Below the pieces are notes generated by a model. The model saw only the letters and a list, made by a program, of their open reading frames with translations. It had not been told where the DNA came from and made no database searches. Below, piece by piece: positions 1 through 7,959 of a stretch of 8,453 nucleotides of DNA (the first letter of the stretch is position 1; each line of letters opens with the position of its first letter). The DNA comes from an uncultured Carnobacterium sp. (lineage in GTDB: Bacteria > Bacillota > Bacilli > Lactobacillales > Aerococcaceae). The DNA lies in NCBI GenBank assembly GCA_937967765.1, contig CALCML010000202.1:1-8453 (forward strand). Reading direction: 5' to 3'. A program made the position numbers and the translations under genes.

Positions 1-1343
<1,343 letters not shown>

Positions 1344-1355
1344 AAAGGATATAAC

Positions 1356-2483
1356 ATGAGAAAAACATTACGATTGGGATTACTCGGATTAGCCAGTGTG
1401 ATTTCGCTAGCTGCCTGTGCGGATGTTACAAGAGCAAATCAACCTAGCACGAATACCAATAAAGATTCCAATACAAAAGTAGTACAATCAACAACAAATC
1501 AATTATCAAACAATTTTTACCGCGCTCTGATTACAAATGGTAAATACGAAGTGAGCCAAAACCGCGGTGCGACATTAAGCTTAAACACAGGGTTCAACTT
1601 AAAGAACTTTGAAACAGGATTGATTGACCTTTCAAGAAGCGTGTTCCCAACGAACCAATACTTTTTCAGAGAAGGCCAAATCATCGATGCGGAAACAACT
1701 GCGAAATGGATTGCGCGTAAGAGTGATAAAAATCCAGACGGGTTAAACCCAGCTGATAACGGAGATACGTCTCCAACAGGTCGTGCGCCAATTTATTTAG
1801 CGCAAATCCTCGAACAAGACTACATGATTCAAACGGAAAACAACTTTGAATTAGGTGGAATTAGTATTGGGATTGCGATGAATAGTGTGGATTATTACAC
1901 GAACGACGGCAAAGACGCTGAAACAGAAATCTCGAACGAAGCAATGATTGAACAAGCCAAAGCGATTGCCAACACAATCCTAACAAGACTTCGTCAAAAC
2001 GATGCATTGAAGGCTGTGCCAATCGTGTTCGGAGTGTTCCGTCAAACGTCTAAAGATGACATCGGTGGCGGAGTATACATTCTTGAAGCCACTTCAGTAG
2101 AAGGAACTGAAATTACAAACTGGTCAAACGTGAACCAAAAAGTAGTTGTGCTTCCATTAGTGAACGAATCTGCGACAGAAGAGTCAACAGCGTTTGAAAA
2201 CTTCAGAACAGAAGTGCAAAACTTCTTCCCGAACCTCTCAGGGGTAACGGCTCGCGTGATGTATCAAGATAATGTAGCTAAGAAGATGGTCGTGAATATC
2301 ATGACGCAATTCTATGGTGAATCAGAAATTATCGCTTTAGCACAGCACGTAACGGACGTTGCGAATAAATACTTACCGAAAACAACACCGGTAGAAGTTC
2401 GCATTAGTTCAATCAATGGAGTGGAGGCATTCTTATTACAAGATATGTCACAAGGAGTCTTCACCTACCATATTTTTGATTAA
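1356..2483 (+). CDS. camS: CamS family lipoprotein (sex pheromone precursor)
   Basis: Membrane-anchored lipoprotein of the CamS family, 375 residues, close to the usual family size. The N-terminus is a short lipoprotein signal: basic residues (MRKTLR), a hydrophobic stretch, and the lipobox LAAC with Cys21 as the lipidated residue. A polar Asn/Thr/Ser-rich tether of about 30 residues follows, then the conserved body, with NFYRALITNGKYEVS and later FREGQIIDAETTAKW as family-like stretches. In enterococci and staphylococci the signal peptide of this family is processed into a peptide that acts as a conjugation pheromone (cAM373 type). The role of the lipoprotein body is not known. The ATG at 1356 follows a GAAAGGA ribosome binding site in the ligA-camS gap, so the gene is probably expressed with ligA. 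No terminator is visible directly after it. Confidence 0.92.
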   Translation: MRKTLRLGLLGLASVISLAACADVTRANQPSTNTNKDSNTKVVQSTTNQLSNNFYRALITNGKYEVSQNRGATLSLNTGFNLKNFETGLIDLSRSVFPTNQYFFREGQIIDAETTAKWIARKSDKNPDGLNPADNGDTSPTGRAPIYLAQILEQDYMIQTENNFELGGISIGIAMNSVDYYTNDGKDAETEISNEAMIEQAKAIANTILTRLRQNDALKAVPIVFGVFRQTSKDDIGGGVYILEATSVEGTEITNWSNVNQKVVVLPLVNESATEESTAFENFRTEVQNFFPNLSGVTARVMYQDNVAKKMVVNIMTQFYGESEIIALAQHVTDVANKYLPKTTPVEVRISSINGVEAFLLQDMSQGVFTYHIFD

Positions 2484-2485
2484 CG

Positions 2486-2514
2486 TTGACGGAGGCCAAG
2501 GAGCCTTTTACAAT
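2486..2514 (+). promoter_or_regulatory. Predicted sigma-A promoter for gatCAB
   Basis: TTGACG (2486-2491) and TACAAT (2509-2514) are separated by exactly 17 bases, each one mismatch from the housekeeping consensus. Transcription would start near 2521, about 28 bases before gatC. It lies in the only sizeable gap between camS and gatC. Assigned by sequence only. Confidence 0.7.
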
Positions 2515-2548
2515 AGTAAAGTAATGATTTTGAAAGCGAGGAAAAAAC

Positions 2549-2857
2549 ATGGCCATTGAGGAAAAAGAAGTTAGACACGTTGCCAAACTTGCAAAGCTAA
2601 CTTTTGCCGACAATGAAATCCTTCATTTTACAGAACAAATGAGCGATATCATTGATATGGTGGAACAATTAAACGAAGTAGATACAACGGGTGTGCCTGT
2701 CACAACTCACGGATATCCATTAGTGAATGTGATGCGTGAAGACGTTGCTGAAAAAGGAACAGACCGCGACTTGTTAATGCGTAATGTGAAAACAAGCGAA
2801 GATGGATTTATTCAAGTGCCTGCAATTATGGGTGAAAACGAGGAGGGTGAAGCATGA
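2549..2857 (+). CDS. gatC: Asp-tRNA(Asn)/Glu-tRNA(Gln) amidotransferase subunit C
   Basis: Small subunit of the GatCAB tRNA-dependent amidotransferase, 102 residues against a family norm of about 95-100. It wraps around the GatA-GatB interface and stabilises the complex; it has no catalytic residues. The N-terminal helical segment ([12 protein letters not shown]) and the following [20 protein letters not shown] stretch are typical, and the C-terminal part with NVMREDV and IQVPAIMGE also fits. The ATG at 2549 is preceded by a GAGG core seven bases upstream. The stop overlaps the gatA start as ATGA (2854-2857), and the gatA ribosome binding site (AGGAGG, 2841-2846) lies inside this gene, so the two are likely translationally coupled. 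It is the first gene of the predicted gatCAB transcript. Confidence 0.96.
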   Translation: MAIEEKEVRHVAKLAKLTFADNEILHFTEQMSDIIDMVEQLNEVDTTGVPVTTHGYPLVNVMREDVAEKGTDRDLLMRNVKTSEDGFIQVPAIMGENEEGEA

Positions 2858-4311
2858 GTATTATTGAAAACAAAACATTAGTTGAGCTTCACGAAGGCCT
2901 TCGTAATAAAGAATTCACTTCTGTGGAATTAACAAAAGAAACATTCGAACGTATCCATGCTTTAGAACCTAAAGTAGAAGCGTTCGTGACATTAAATGAA
3001 GAAGAAGCACTGCAACAAGCAGCCGCTGCTGATGAAAAAGGCTACGGCGAAGAAGCTTCTCTTCAAGGTCTTCCAATCGGGATTAAAGACAATATCGTCA
3101 CTCGCGATCTTTTAACAACTGCTTCAAGCCGTATGTTGGAAGACTTCAACCCAATTTACGACGCGCACGTAATGGAATTATTAAAAGCAGAAGGTGCGGT
3201 TAACGTTGGTAAATTAAACATGGATGAATTTGCCATGGGTGGTTCAACTGAAACTTCTTACTTCAAGAAAACAAAAAATCCTTGGGACTTAACAAAAGTG
3301 CCTGGTGGATCTTCAGGTGGTTCTGCCGCTGCAGTTGCTTCAGGCGAAGTGTTAGCATCTCTAGGTTCTGATACAGGTGGTTCTATCCGCCAACCTGCAA
3401 GTTTCACAGGGATTGTTGGGATGAAACCAACATATGGTCGTATTTCTCGTTACGGTTTGATTGCCTTTGCGTCAAGCTTAGACCAAATCGGACCATTTAC
3501 TCGTACGGTTCAAGATAACGCCTTAGTATTAAGCGCGATTTCTGGATATGACCACCGCGATTCAACAAGTGTGCCACAAGAAGTGCCTGCTTACCATAAA
3601 GGATTAACAGGAGACATTAAAGGCATGCGTATTGCGTTGCCAAAAGAATATTTCGCAGAAGGTGTGGACCCTGAAGTTCAAGCAGCTGTATTAAAAGCGG
3701 CTGACCAATACCGCGAAATGGGCGCTATCGTTGAAGAAGTGAGCCTACCTCACTCTAAATACGGTATTCCAGCGTACTATATCATCGCTTCATCAGAAGC
3801 TTCTTCGAACTTACAACGTTTTGACGGAATCCGTTACGGTCACCGTTCTACAGACGCAGAAACATTAGAAGATTTGTACGTGAAGAGCCGTTCTGAAGGG
3901 TTCGGAATGGAAGTAAAACGTCGTATCATGCTTGGAACATTCAGTTTAAGTTCTGGTTACTACGATGCTTACTTCAAGAAAGCTGGTCAAGTACGTACAT
4001 TAATCAAACAAGACTTTGCAAAAGTATTTGAAAACTATGATTTAATTTTAGGACCTGTAACAACTTCTGCAGCATTCGGATTAGGCGCACACAGTGACGA
4101 CCCAATCGCAATGTACATGGCAGACTTATTAACAGTTCCTGTAAACTTAGCTGGACTTCCAGCGATTTCAGTTCCTGCTGGCTTCACAAACGAAGGCCTA
4201 CCAGTCGGAATTCAATTAATCGGAAATTACTTCCAAGAAAAAACAATTTACCAAGCAGCGTATGCATTTGAACAAGCAAATGATTACTACTTACGCCGCC
4301 CACAATTATAA
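2854..4311 (+). CDS. gatA: Asp-tRNA(Asn)/Glu-tRNA(Gln) amidotransferase subunit A
   Basis: Glutaminase subunit of GatCAB, 485 residues, full length. It belongs to the amidase signature family and releases ammonia from glutamine (or asparagine), which is channelled to GatB to amidate the mischarged tRNA. The Ser-cisSer-Lys triad is visible: Lys78 in GIKDN, Ser153 in the glycine/serine-rich [10 protein letters not shown] segment, and Ser177, the expected nucleophile, in DTGGSIRQP. These positions are one below those of the structurally known Staphylococcus aureus enzyme (79, 154, 178), so the start is well supported. The C-terminal part contains the family-typical [10 protein letters not shown] and LPVGIQLIG stretches. 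It overlaps gatC by four bases and is followed by gatB after 14 bases. Confidence 0.98.
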   Translation: MSIIENKTLVELHEGLRNKEFTSVELTKETFERIHALEPKVEAFVTLNEEEALQQAAAADEKGYGEEASLQGLPIGIKDNIVTRDLLTTASSRMLEDFNPIYDAHVMELLKAEGAVNVGKLNMDEFAMGGSTETSYFKKTKNPWDLTKVPGGSSGGSAAAVASGEVLASLGSDTGGSIRQPASFTGIVGMKPTYGRISRYGLIAFASSLDQIGPFTRTVQDNALVLSAISGYDHRDSTSVPQEVPAYHKGLTGDIKGMRIALPKEYFAEGVDPEVQAAVLKAADQYREMGAIVEEVSLPHSKYGIPAYYIIASSEASSNLQRFDGIRYGHRSTDAETLEDLYVKSRSEGFGMEVKRRIMLGTFSLSSGYYDAYFKKAGQVRTLIKQDFAKVFENYDLILGPVTTSAAFGLGAHSDDPIAMYMADLLTVPVNLAGLPAISVPAGFTNEGLPVGIQLIGNYFQEKTIYQAAYAFEQANDYYLRRPQL

Positions 4312-4325
4312 GGAGGAACAATCAC

Positions 4326-5756
4326 ATGAACTTTGAAACAATTATTGGTTTAGAGTGCCACGTTGAATTAAAAACTGATTCAAAAATGTTCTCTCCATCA
4401 CCAGCGCATTTCGGTGCGGAACCAAATACAAATACAAACGTCATCGACTGGGGATATCCAGGGGTTCTTCCTGTCGTGAATAAACGTGCGTTAGAATTCG
4501 GGATGCGTGCAGCTCTTGCGTTGAACTGTACGATTTCTCAAGATACAAAATTCGACCGTAAAAACTATTTCTACCCTGATAATCCAAAAGCGTACCAAAT
4601 CTCTCAATTCGATTACCCAATCGGTCATGATGGCTGGATTGATATCGAAGTAGAAGGACAAACAAAACGTATTCGTATTGAACGTGTCCACCTTGAAGAA
4701 GATGCGGGTAAAAATACGCACGGAACAGACGGATTCTCTTATGTGGACTTAAACCGTCAAGGAACTCCACTGATTGAAATCGTATCAGAAGCGGATATGC
4801 GTTCTCCTGAAGAAGCGTATGCGTACCTTGAAGCACTTCGTCAAATCATCATGTTTACAGGTGTTTCTGACGTGAAGATGGAAGAAGGGTCAATGCGTTG
4901 TGACGCGAACATTTCCATTCGTCCTTATGGTCAAGAAAAATTCGGTACAAAAACAGAGTTGAAAAACTTAAACTCATTTAACAATGTCCGTAAAGGGTTA
5001 GCGTTCGAAGAAGTTCGTCAAGCGAACGTCCTACGTAATGGAGGAGAAATCCTACAAGAAACACGTCGTTTTGATGATGCGACTGGTCAAACCATCTTAA
5101 TGCGTGTTAAAGAAGGTTCAAGTGACTACCGTTACTTCCCAGAACCAGACCTACCAAACTTCCATATTTCAAATGAATGGATTGAAGAAGTTCGTGCGTC
5201 AATTCCTGAAATGCCAAGCAAACGTCGTGAACGTTATGTGAGCGAATTTGGCTTGCCAGAATACGATGCAATGGTATTAACATTAACAAAAGAAATGTCT
5301 GATTTCTTCGATGCAACAGTTGCGGCTGGTGCTGACCCTAAACAAGCGTCAAACTGGTTAATGGGTGACATTTCAGCGCACATGAACAGCAAGAAATTAG
5401 AATTAAAAGACTTGAAGTTGACGCCAGAAAGCTTAGCAGAAATGATTCAATTAATCGCAGATGGAACAATCAGTTCGAAATTAGCGAAGAAAGTCTTCTT
5501 GTTATTAGCAGAAGAAGGCGGAACAGCAAAAGGCGTTGTTGAAAAACACGGTATGGTTCAATTGAGTGATCCTGCTCAGTTATTACCGATTATTCAAGAT
5601 GTGTTGGCGAACAATGCACAGTCTATTGAAGACTTCAAGAATGGTAAAGACCGTGCTGTTGGATTCTTAGTTGGGCAAATTATGAAGCAAACGAAAGGGA
5701 AAGCAAACCCTGGCGTTGTCAACCAACTATTACAACAAGAGTTAGCGAAATACTAA
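4326..5756 (+). CDS. gatB: Asp-tRNA(Asn)/Glu-tRNA(Gln) amidotransferase subunit B
   Basis: tRNA-binding and kinase/transamidase subunit of GatCAB, 476 residues, normal length. It phosphorylates the misacylated Glu or Asp carboxyl with ATP and completes the amidation with ammonia from GatA. Visible marks are IGLECHVEL (E10 and H12, expected metal-site residues), HLEEDAGK at 122-129, and the family signature [14 protein letters not shown] at 140-153. [14 protein letters not shown] comes later in the catalytic cradle. A helical linker and a YqeY-like C-terminal domain (about 330-476), which contacts the tRNA, complete the protein. A strong AGGAGG (4311-4316) lies nine bases before the ATG, directly after the gatA stop. 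The hairpin at 5859-5895 probably ends the transcript. Whether the enzyme serves Gln, Asn or both cannot be told without knowing which aminoacyl-tRNA synthetases the genome has. Confidence 0.98.
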   Translation: MNFETIIGLECHVELKTDSKMFSPSPAHFGAEPNTNTNVIDWGYPGVLPVVNKRALEFGMRAALALNCTISQDTKFDRKNYFYPDNPKAYQISQFDYPIGHDGWIDIEVEGQTKRIRIERVHLEEDAGKNTHGTDGFSYVDLNRQGTPLIEIVSEADMRSPEEAYAYLEALRQIIMFTGVSDVKMEEGSMRCDANISIRPYGQEKFGTKTELKNLNSFNNVRKGLAFEEVRQANVLRNGGEILQETRRFDDATGQTILMRVKEGSSDYRYFPEPDLPNFHISNEWIEEVRASIPEMPSKRRERYVSEFGLPEYDAMVLTLTKEMSDFFDATVAAGADPKQASNWLMGDISAHMNSKKLELKDLKLTPESLAEMIQLIADGTISSKLAKKVFLLLAEEGGTAKGVVEKHGMVQLSDPAQLLPIIQDVLANNAQSIEDFKNGKDRAVGFLVGQIMKQTKGKANPGVVNQLLQQELAKY

Positions 5757-5858
5757 AAAATATTAATATGTTTGATGGCTTCGAAATTTTCGGATGTCTT
5801 CATAGTAGCTGTAATAGGGCAGCGGCTCGAGCCGAAGTCTCTCGCCTTTAAAGCCTCA

Positions 5859-5895
5859 AAGGGGGAGTAAGGAAATGAATTCCTAACTCCCCCTT
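5859..5895 (+). terminator. Predicted intrinsic terminator after gatB
   Basis: AAGGGGGAGTAAGGAA (5859-5874) and its near-perfect complement (5880-5895) form a 16-base-pair stem with one mismatch and a five-base loop. TTATTCGTTTT follows, an interrupted T tract. It is the first terminator-like hairpin after the gatB stop, about 100 bases downstream. The imperfect T tract lowers certainty. The stem is also the tip of the larger inverted repeat. Confidence 0.65.
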
Positions 5896-5901
5896 ATTCG
5901 T

Positions 5902-5930
5902 TTTAATGCTTTTCCTATTACTGCTACTAT
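5902..5930 (+). promoter_or_regulatory. Possible extended -10 promoter before the repeat region
   Basis: TGCTACTAT (5922-5930) resembles an extended -10 element, with a weak TTTAAT at -35 (5902-5907) and a 17-base spacer. Transcription would start around 5937, almost exactly where the first direct repeat begins, and would give the DUF1934 gene a leader of over 300 bases. It overlaps an arm of the inverted repeat, so the match may be incidental. Confidence 0.3.
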
Positions 5931-5934
5931 AGAA

Positions 5935-6034
5935 TCCGAAAATTTCTCCGCCATCAAAATGTTTTATGAATTTAGAAACCTTTTGAAATAGGGGATACAA
6001 CACAAAGTTTGCTTGCCCCTTAAAAATTCAAAGA
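5935..6034 (+). repeat. Direct repeat copy 1, stem-loop-forming
   Basis: First of two roughly 100-base copies, about three quarters identical to the second at 6128-6228. It opens with TCCGAAAATT, CTCCGCCATCAAA and ends after AGTTTGCTTGCCCC (from 6006). TGAATTT (5967-5973) can pair with AAATTCA (6024-6030). Inside that, TAGGGG (5989-5994) can pair with CCCCTTA (6016-6022) with one bulged base. The 15-base asymmetric loop on the 5' side contains GAAACCTTTT. I do not recognise it as a known RNA family. Confidence 0.75.
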
Positions 6035-6068
6035 AGGTTGGATGGAGAGAAATGAGGTTGGGTGCGTT

Positions 6069-6106
6069 GTAGTTTGCTTACAAGAAACTACGTTAGAATT
6101 TGTAAG
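6069..6106 (+). other. Potential H-type pseudoknot between the repeats
   Basis: GTAGTTT (6069-6075) is the perfect complement of AAACTAC (6085-6091). The loop of that hairpin contains CTTACAA (6077-6083), the perfect complement of TTGTAAG (6100-6106). The two seven-base stems share no bases and cross, which is H-type pseudoknot topology with connecting loops of 1, 1 and 8 bases. This is seen in the sequence only; no conservation is available to support it. Confidence 0.4.
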
Positions 6107-6127
6107 ATTCTCCCGCCCCAAAAAAGT

Positions 6128-6228
6128 TCCGAAAATTCTCCGCCATCAAAGATTTTTTTGGATTTACGAACCTTTTTGGATAGTGGGTTAAATCGCGGAG
6201 TTTGCTTGCCCGCTAAAAATCCAGAAAG
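6128..6228 (+). repeat. Direct repeat copy 2, stem-loop-forming
   Basis: Second copy of the repeat at 5935-6034, offset by about 193 bases. TGGATTT (6159-6165) pairs with AAATCCA (6217-6223), and TAGTGGG (6181-6187) pairs with CCCGCTA (6209-6215) with one G-T wobble. In the outer stem the A-T pair of copy 1 is a G-C pair here, so pairing is kept. The shared block AGTTTGCTTGCCC (from 6199) sits in the apical loop and the 3' strand. The copy ends about 34 bases before the DUF1934 start. Confidence 0.75.
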
Positions 6229-6261
6229 GGAGAAGGGAAGAAAACGAGAGGGGGATGGAAT

Positions 6262-6681
6262 GTGAAGTTAACGATTGAAACGGTATTAAGTCAAGGCGGG
6301 GAAACGATGAAGCAGCGTATGCTTGCGGATGCGACGCGTCTTCGCAAGGACTCTGGTTTTGTGCTTAGTTATGTAGAAGATGAGACGAATACGCGTGTGA
6401 AAGTAGAAGTGGATACAACAGGGGAAATGCCACATGTGACACTTCATCGTCAAGGCGATGCGCGTAGTAAGATGGAGTTTAATAAAACAAAGGCGACGAA
6501 AGGCATTTATGAATTAGGTGCGGGTCGTCAAATGCATTTTGATATTCAGACAAAACAACTTCACGTGGAAGAAGCCGAAGAGACGGTGCTAGTAGTTTTA
6601 GAATATCAGTTATTCCAACAAAGACAGCTGATTACAAGCTCGCTTGTGACGTTCCATTTACAAACAGGGGAAAATGCATAA
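6262..6681 (+). CDS. DUF1934 (YwiB-like) protein of unknown function
   Basis: A 139-residue protein that fits the DUF1934 family (Bacillus subtilis YwiB), small cytosolic proteins predicted to fold as a beta-barrel. The exact function is not known. No signal peptide or membrane segment is visible. The body alternates short strands, for example FVLSYVEDE, RVKVEVDTTG, HVTLHRQGDARSKMEF, RQMHFDIQTKQLHVEE and TVLVVLEYQLF, as expected for such a barrel. The GTG at 6262 is chosen because a GAGAGGGGG ribosome binding site ends seven bases before it and the following MKLTIETVL matches a normal first strand; the nearby ATG at 6260 is out of frame and stops at once. The next gene is rpoE, an association also seen around ywiB in Bacillus. 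It lies behind a long structured leader region, so leader-based control is possible. Confidence 0.8.
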   Translation: MKLTIETVLSQGGETMKQRMLADATRLRKDSGFVLSYVEDETNTRVKVEVDTTGEMPHVTLHRQGDARSKMEFNKTKATKGIYELGAGRQMHFDIQTKQLHVEEAEETVLVVLEYQLFQQRQLITSSLVTFHLQTGENA

Positions 6682-6696
6682 AAAATCTCTCTAAAG

Positions 6697-6726
6697 TAGC
6701 ACAATATGAAGAATCTGTGCTATACT
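6697..6726 (+). promoter_or_regulatory. Predicted rpoE promoter with overlapping inverted repeat
   Basis: TGCTATACT (6718-6726) is a good extended -10 element; the -35 region (about 6697-6703) is poor. A perfect seven-base inverted repeat, TAGCACA (6697-6703) and TGTGCTA (6716-6722), spans the -35 region and enters the -10. This could be an operator or chance. Start of transcription is expected near 6733, about 26 bases before the rpoE TTG. Confidence 0.55.
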
Positions 6727-6758
6727 GTTTAAGATGAACCGGAAAGGAAGTGTAACCA

Positions 6759-7376
6759 TTGGAATTAAAGAAACTCGATGGCATTAATAAAAACGAATTA
6801 TCAATGGTCGAAGTAGCGCATGCTATTTTAGAAGCTAAGAATGAAGTTTTAGATTTCAACCAATTATTAGTAGAAATTCAAGAATACATGGAATTAAGCG
6901 ACGAAGCGTTAGAATCACGTATGGCTCGCTTCTATACAGACTTAAATATCGACGGAAGCTTTATCTCACTTGGAGATAACCGTTGGGGATTACGTGCTTG
7001 GTATCCAATCGATTCTATCGATGAAGAAATTGCAACATCTATGGAAGACGAAGAAGTGAAAAAACCTCGTAAGAAACGTAAGAAAGTTAACGCATTCGGT
7101 AGCGATGACCTTATCGATTACAACGATGATGATCCGGAAGATGAAGAACTTCTCGACGACGAAGATCTTGATAGCGATGACTTAGACGACGATATCGATG
7201 TGGATCTTGAAGACGATGTAGATGAAGAAGATGAAATCGATGCTTACCGCTCTGACTTAAATGAACTAGGTGCTGACGAAGACTTAGAAGACGAAGCAAG
7301 CGTGGAAGAAGATTTAATTATCATCGACGACGAAGATTTAGACAAAGATTTCGATGAAGAAGACGAAGAAGAGTAA
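6759..7376 (+). CDS. rpoE: DNA-directed RNA polymerase delta subunit
   Basis: Delta subunit of Gram-positive RNA polymerase, 205 residues (Bacillus subtilis: about 173, with the difference in the acidic tail). It raises transcription specificity and helps recycle the polymerase, partly by displacing nucleic acid. The N-terminal HARE-HTH domain covers about 12-88 (ELSMVEVAHAILEAKNEVLDF, then ESRMARFYTDLNIDG and NRWGLRAWYP). A lysine/arginine patch follows at 101-109 (KKPRKKRKK), then an almost uninterrupted Asp/Glu tail to the end. The basic patch before the acidic tail is a known hallmark of delta and is thought to tune its effect. The TTG at 6759 follows AAAGGAAG with eight bases between; no in-frame ATG or GTG is placed as well. 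It has its own promoter and terminator, so it is probably monocistronic. Confidence 0.96.
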   Translation: MELKKLDGINKNELSMVEVAHAILEAKNEVLDFNQLLVEIQEYMELSDEALESRMARFYTDLNIDGSFISLGDNRWGLRAWYPIDSIDEEIATSMEDEEVKKPRKKRKKVNAFGSDDLIDYNDDDPEDEELLDDEDLDSDDLDDDIDVDLEDDVDEEDEIDAYRSDLNELGADEDLEDEASVEEDLIIIDDEDLDKDFDEEDEEE

Positions 7377-7403
7377 TCTTTGGAAATAGTTAGAAAAATA
7401 ATG

Positions 7404-7445
7404 GCACAACTTATGAAAGAAATTTGTTCGTAAGTTGTGCTTTTT
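7404..7445 (+). terminator. Strong intrinsic terminator after rpoE
   Basis: GCACAACTTATGAA (7404-7417) and TTCGTAAGTTGTGC (7427-7440) pair over 14 bases with a single wobble and a nine-base loop. Five T residues follow directly. It begins 27 bases after the rpoE stop. Confidence 0.92.
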
Positions 7446-7464
7446 ATGCTATTAGAGTTATAAT
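7435..7464 (+). promoter_or_regulatory. Predicted promoter for gtrA and the adhesin
   Basis: A perfect TATAAT (7459-7464) lies 18 bases after TTGTGC (7435-7440), a weak -35 that is also the 3' arm of the rpoE terminator. Transcription would start near 7471, leaving a short leader before the gtrA ribosome binding site (GGAGGG, 7486-7491). Confidence 0.6.
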
Positions 7465-7497
7465 ATCCGTAAACGAGATAGATTTGGAGGGAATAAA

Positions 7498-7959
7498 TTG
7501 AGAAATAAATTATTTAAAATATTTGATAAGACGTTCTTAAAATTTATCATTGTTGGAATTATTAATACATTGTTCGGAACGGGTATTATGTTTTTCTGCT
7601 TTAATATGCTGCAGATGGACTATTGGGTGTCATCAGCGATGAACTACTTATGTGGAGGAATCCTTAGTTATTTCCTTAACAAAAAGTACACATTTGAGGT
7701 GAAGGAAACTAGTTCAAAAGCCATTATCCGATTCGCGATTAACTTAACCGTATGTTATTTATTAGCGTATGGGGTTGCGAAACCTATAGCCTTGTATCTT
7801 TTCCAAGGAGCAGGAGAAAAATTACAAGGGAATATCGCACTCGTGATTGGAATGGGCTTGTACGTATTATTAAATTACGTGGGACAACGTTTTTGGGCGT
7901 TCAAACAAGATGAGGCCACAGAGCCAAGAAAAGGAATGGAGGAAAAAAATGAAATCTAG
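7498..7959 (+). CDS. GtrA family membrane protein
   Basis: A 153-residue integral membrane protein of the GtrA family. These proteins are thought to move lipid-linked sugars across the membrane, or to help do so, for decoration of surface polysaccharides, teichoic acids or lipids; the substrate here is unknown. Four hydrophobic segments are visible at about 14-36, 43-60, 75-102 and 112-134. Family motifs include FIIVGIINTLFG in the first helix, SYFLNKKYTF after the second, and NYVGQRFWAF after the fourth. The tail is short and charged. The TTG at 7498 follows GGAGGG by six bases. The last 11 bases overlap the start of the adhesin gene, so the two are probably transcribed together. No glycosyltransferase, the usual partner, is visible in the window. 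Confidence 0.88.
   Translation: MRNKLFKIFDKTFLKFIIVGIINTLFGTGIMFFCFNMLQMDYWVSSAMNYLCGGILSYFLNKKYTFEVKETSSKAIIRFAINLTVCYLLAYGVAKPIALYLFQGAGEKLQGNIALVIGMGLYVLLNYVGQRFWAFKQDEATEPRKGMEEKNEI

Larger units (their letters stand above)
5771..5958. repeat. Large imperfect inverted repeat downstream of gatB
   Basis: The outer arms 5771-5794 and 5935-5958 are complementary at 21 of 24 positions; the only mismatches form a central block of three. Further in, 5802-5818 pairs with 5914-5930 at 16 of 17 positions. The innermost arms are the hairpin at 5859-5895. Between the middle and inner stems, the left side holds an extra segment with the perfect palindrome CGGCTCGAGCCG (5823-5834). The whole 188 bases could fold as one long interrupted hairpin. 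The right outer arm also begins the direct repeat at 5935. A structured RNA or a small palindromic repeat element both fit. Confidence 0.8.

Noticed and set aside
2492..2508. Possible hairpin of GGAGG and CC-rich bases before gatC, considered as a camS terminator
   Set aside because: The pairing is short and overlapping, has no useful loop and only four T residues follow; it is better read as the spacer of the gatC promoter.
4441..4836. 131-codon open frame on the - strand inside gatB
   Set aside because: It lies wholly within a well-conserved gene and its product shows no recognisable domain; it is a shadow of gatB codon usage.
6062..6265. 67-codon open frame starting GTG, across the pseudoknot and repeat copy 2, ending just inside the DUF1934 start
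   Set aside because: Its sequence is mostly the repeat, the same reading in copy 1 is broken by a stop codon, the start has a poor ribosome binding site, and the product resembles no family I know. A leader peptide cannot be fully excluded because it ends as ATGTGA at the next gene's start.
7111..7376. Repetitive GAC/GAA-rich DNA at the end of rpoE, considered as a microsatellite-like repeat
   Set aside because: It simply encodes the acidic tail normal for the delta subunit and has no fixed repeat unit.
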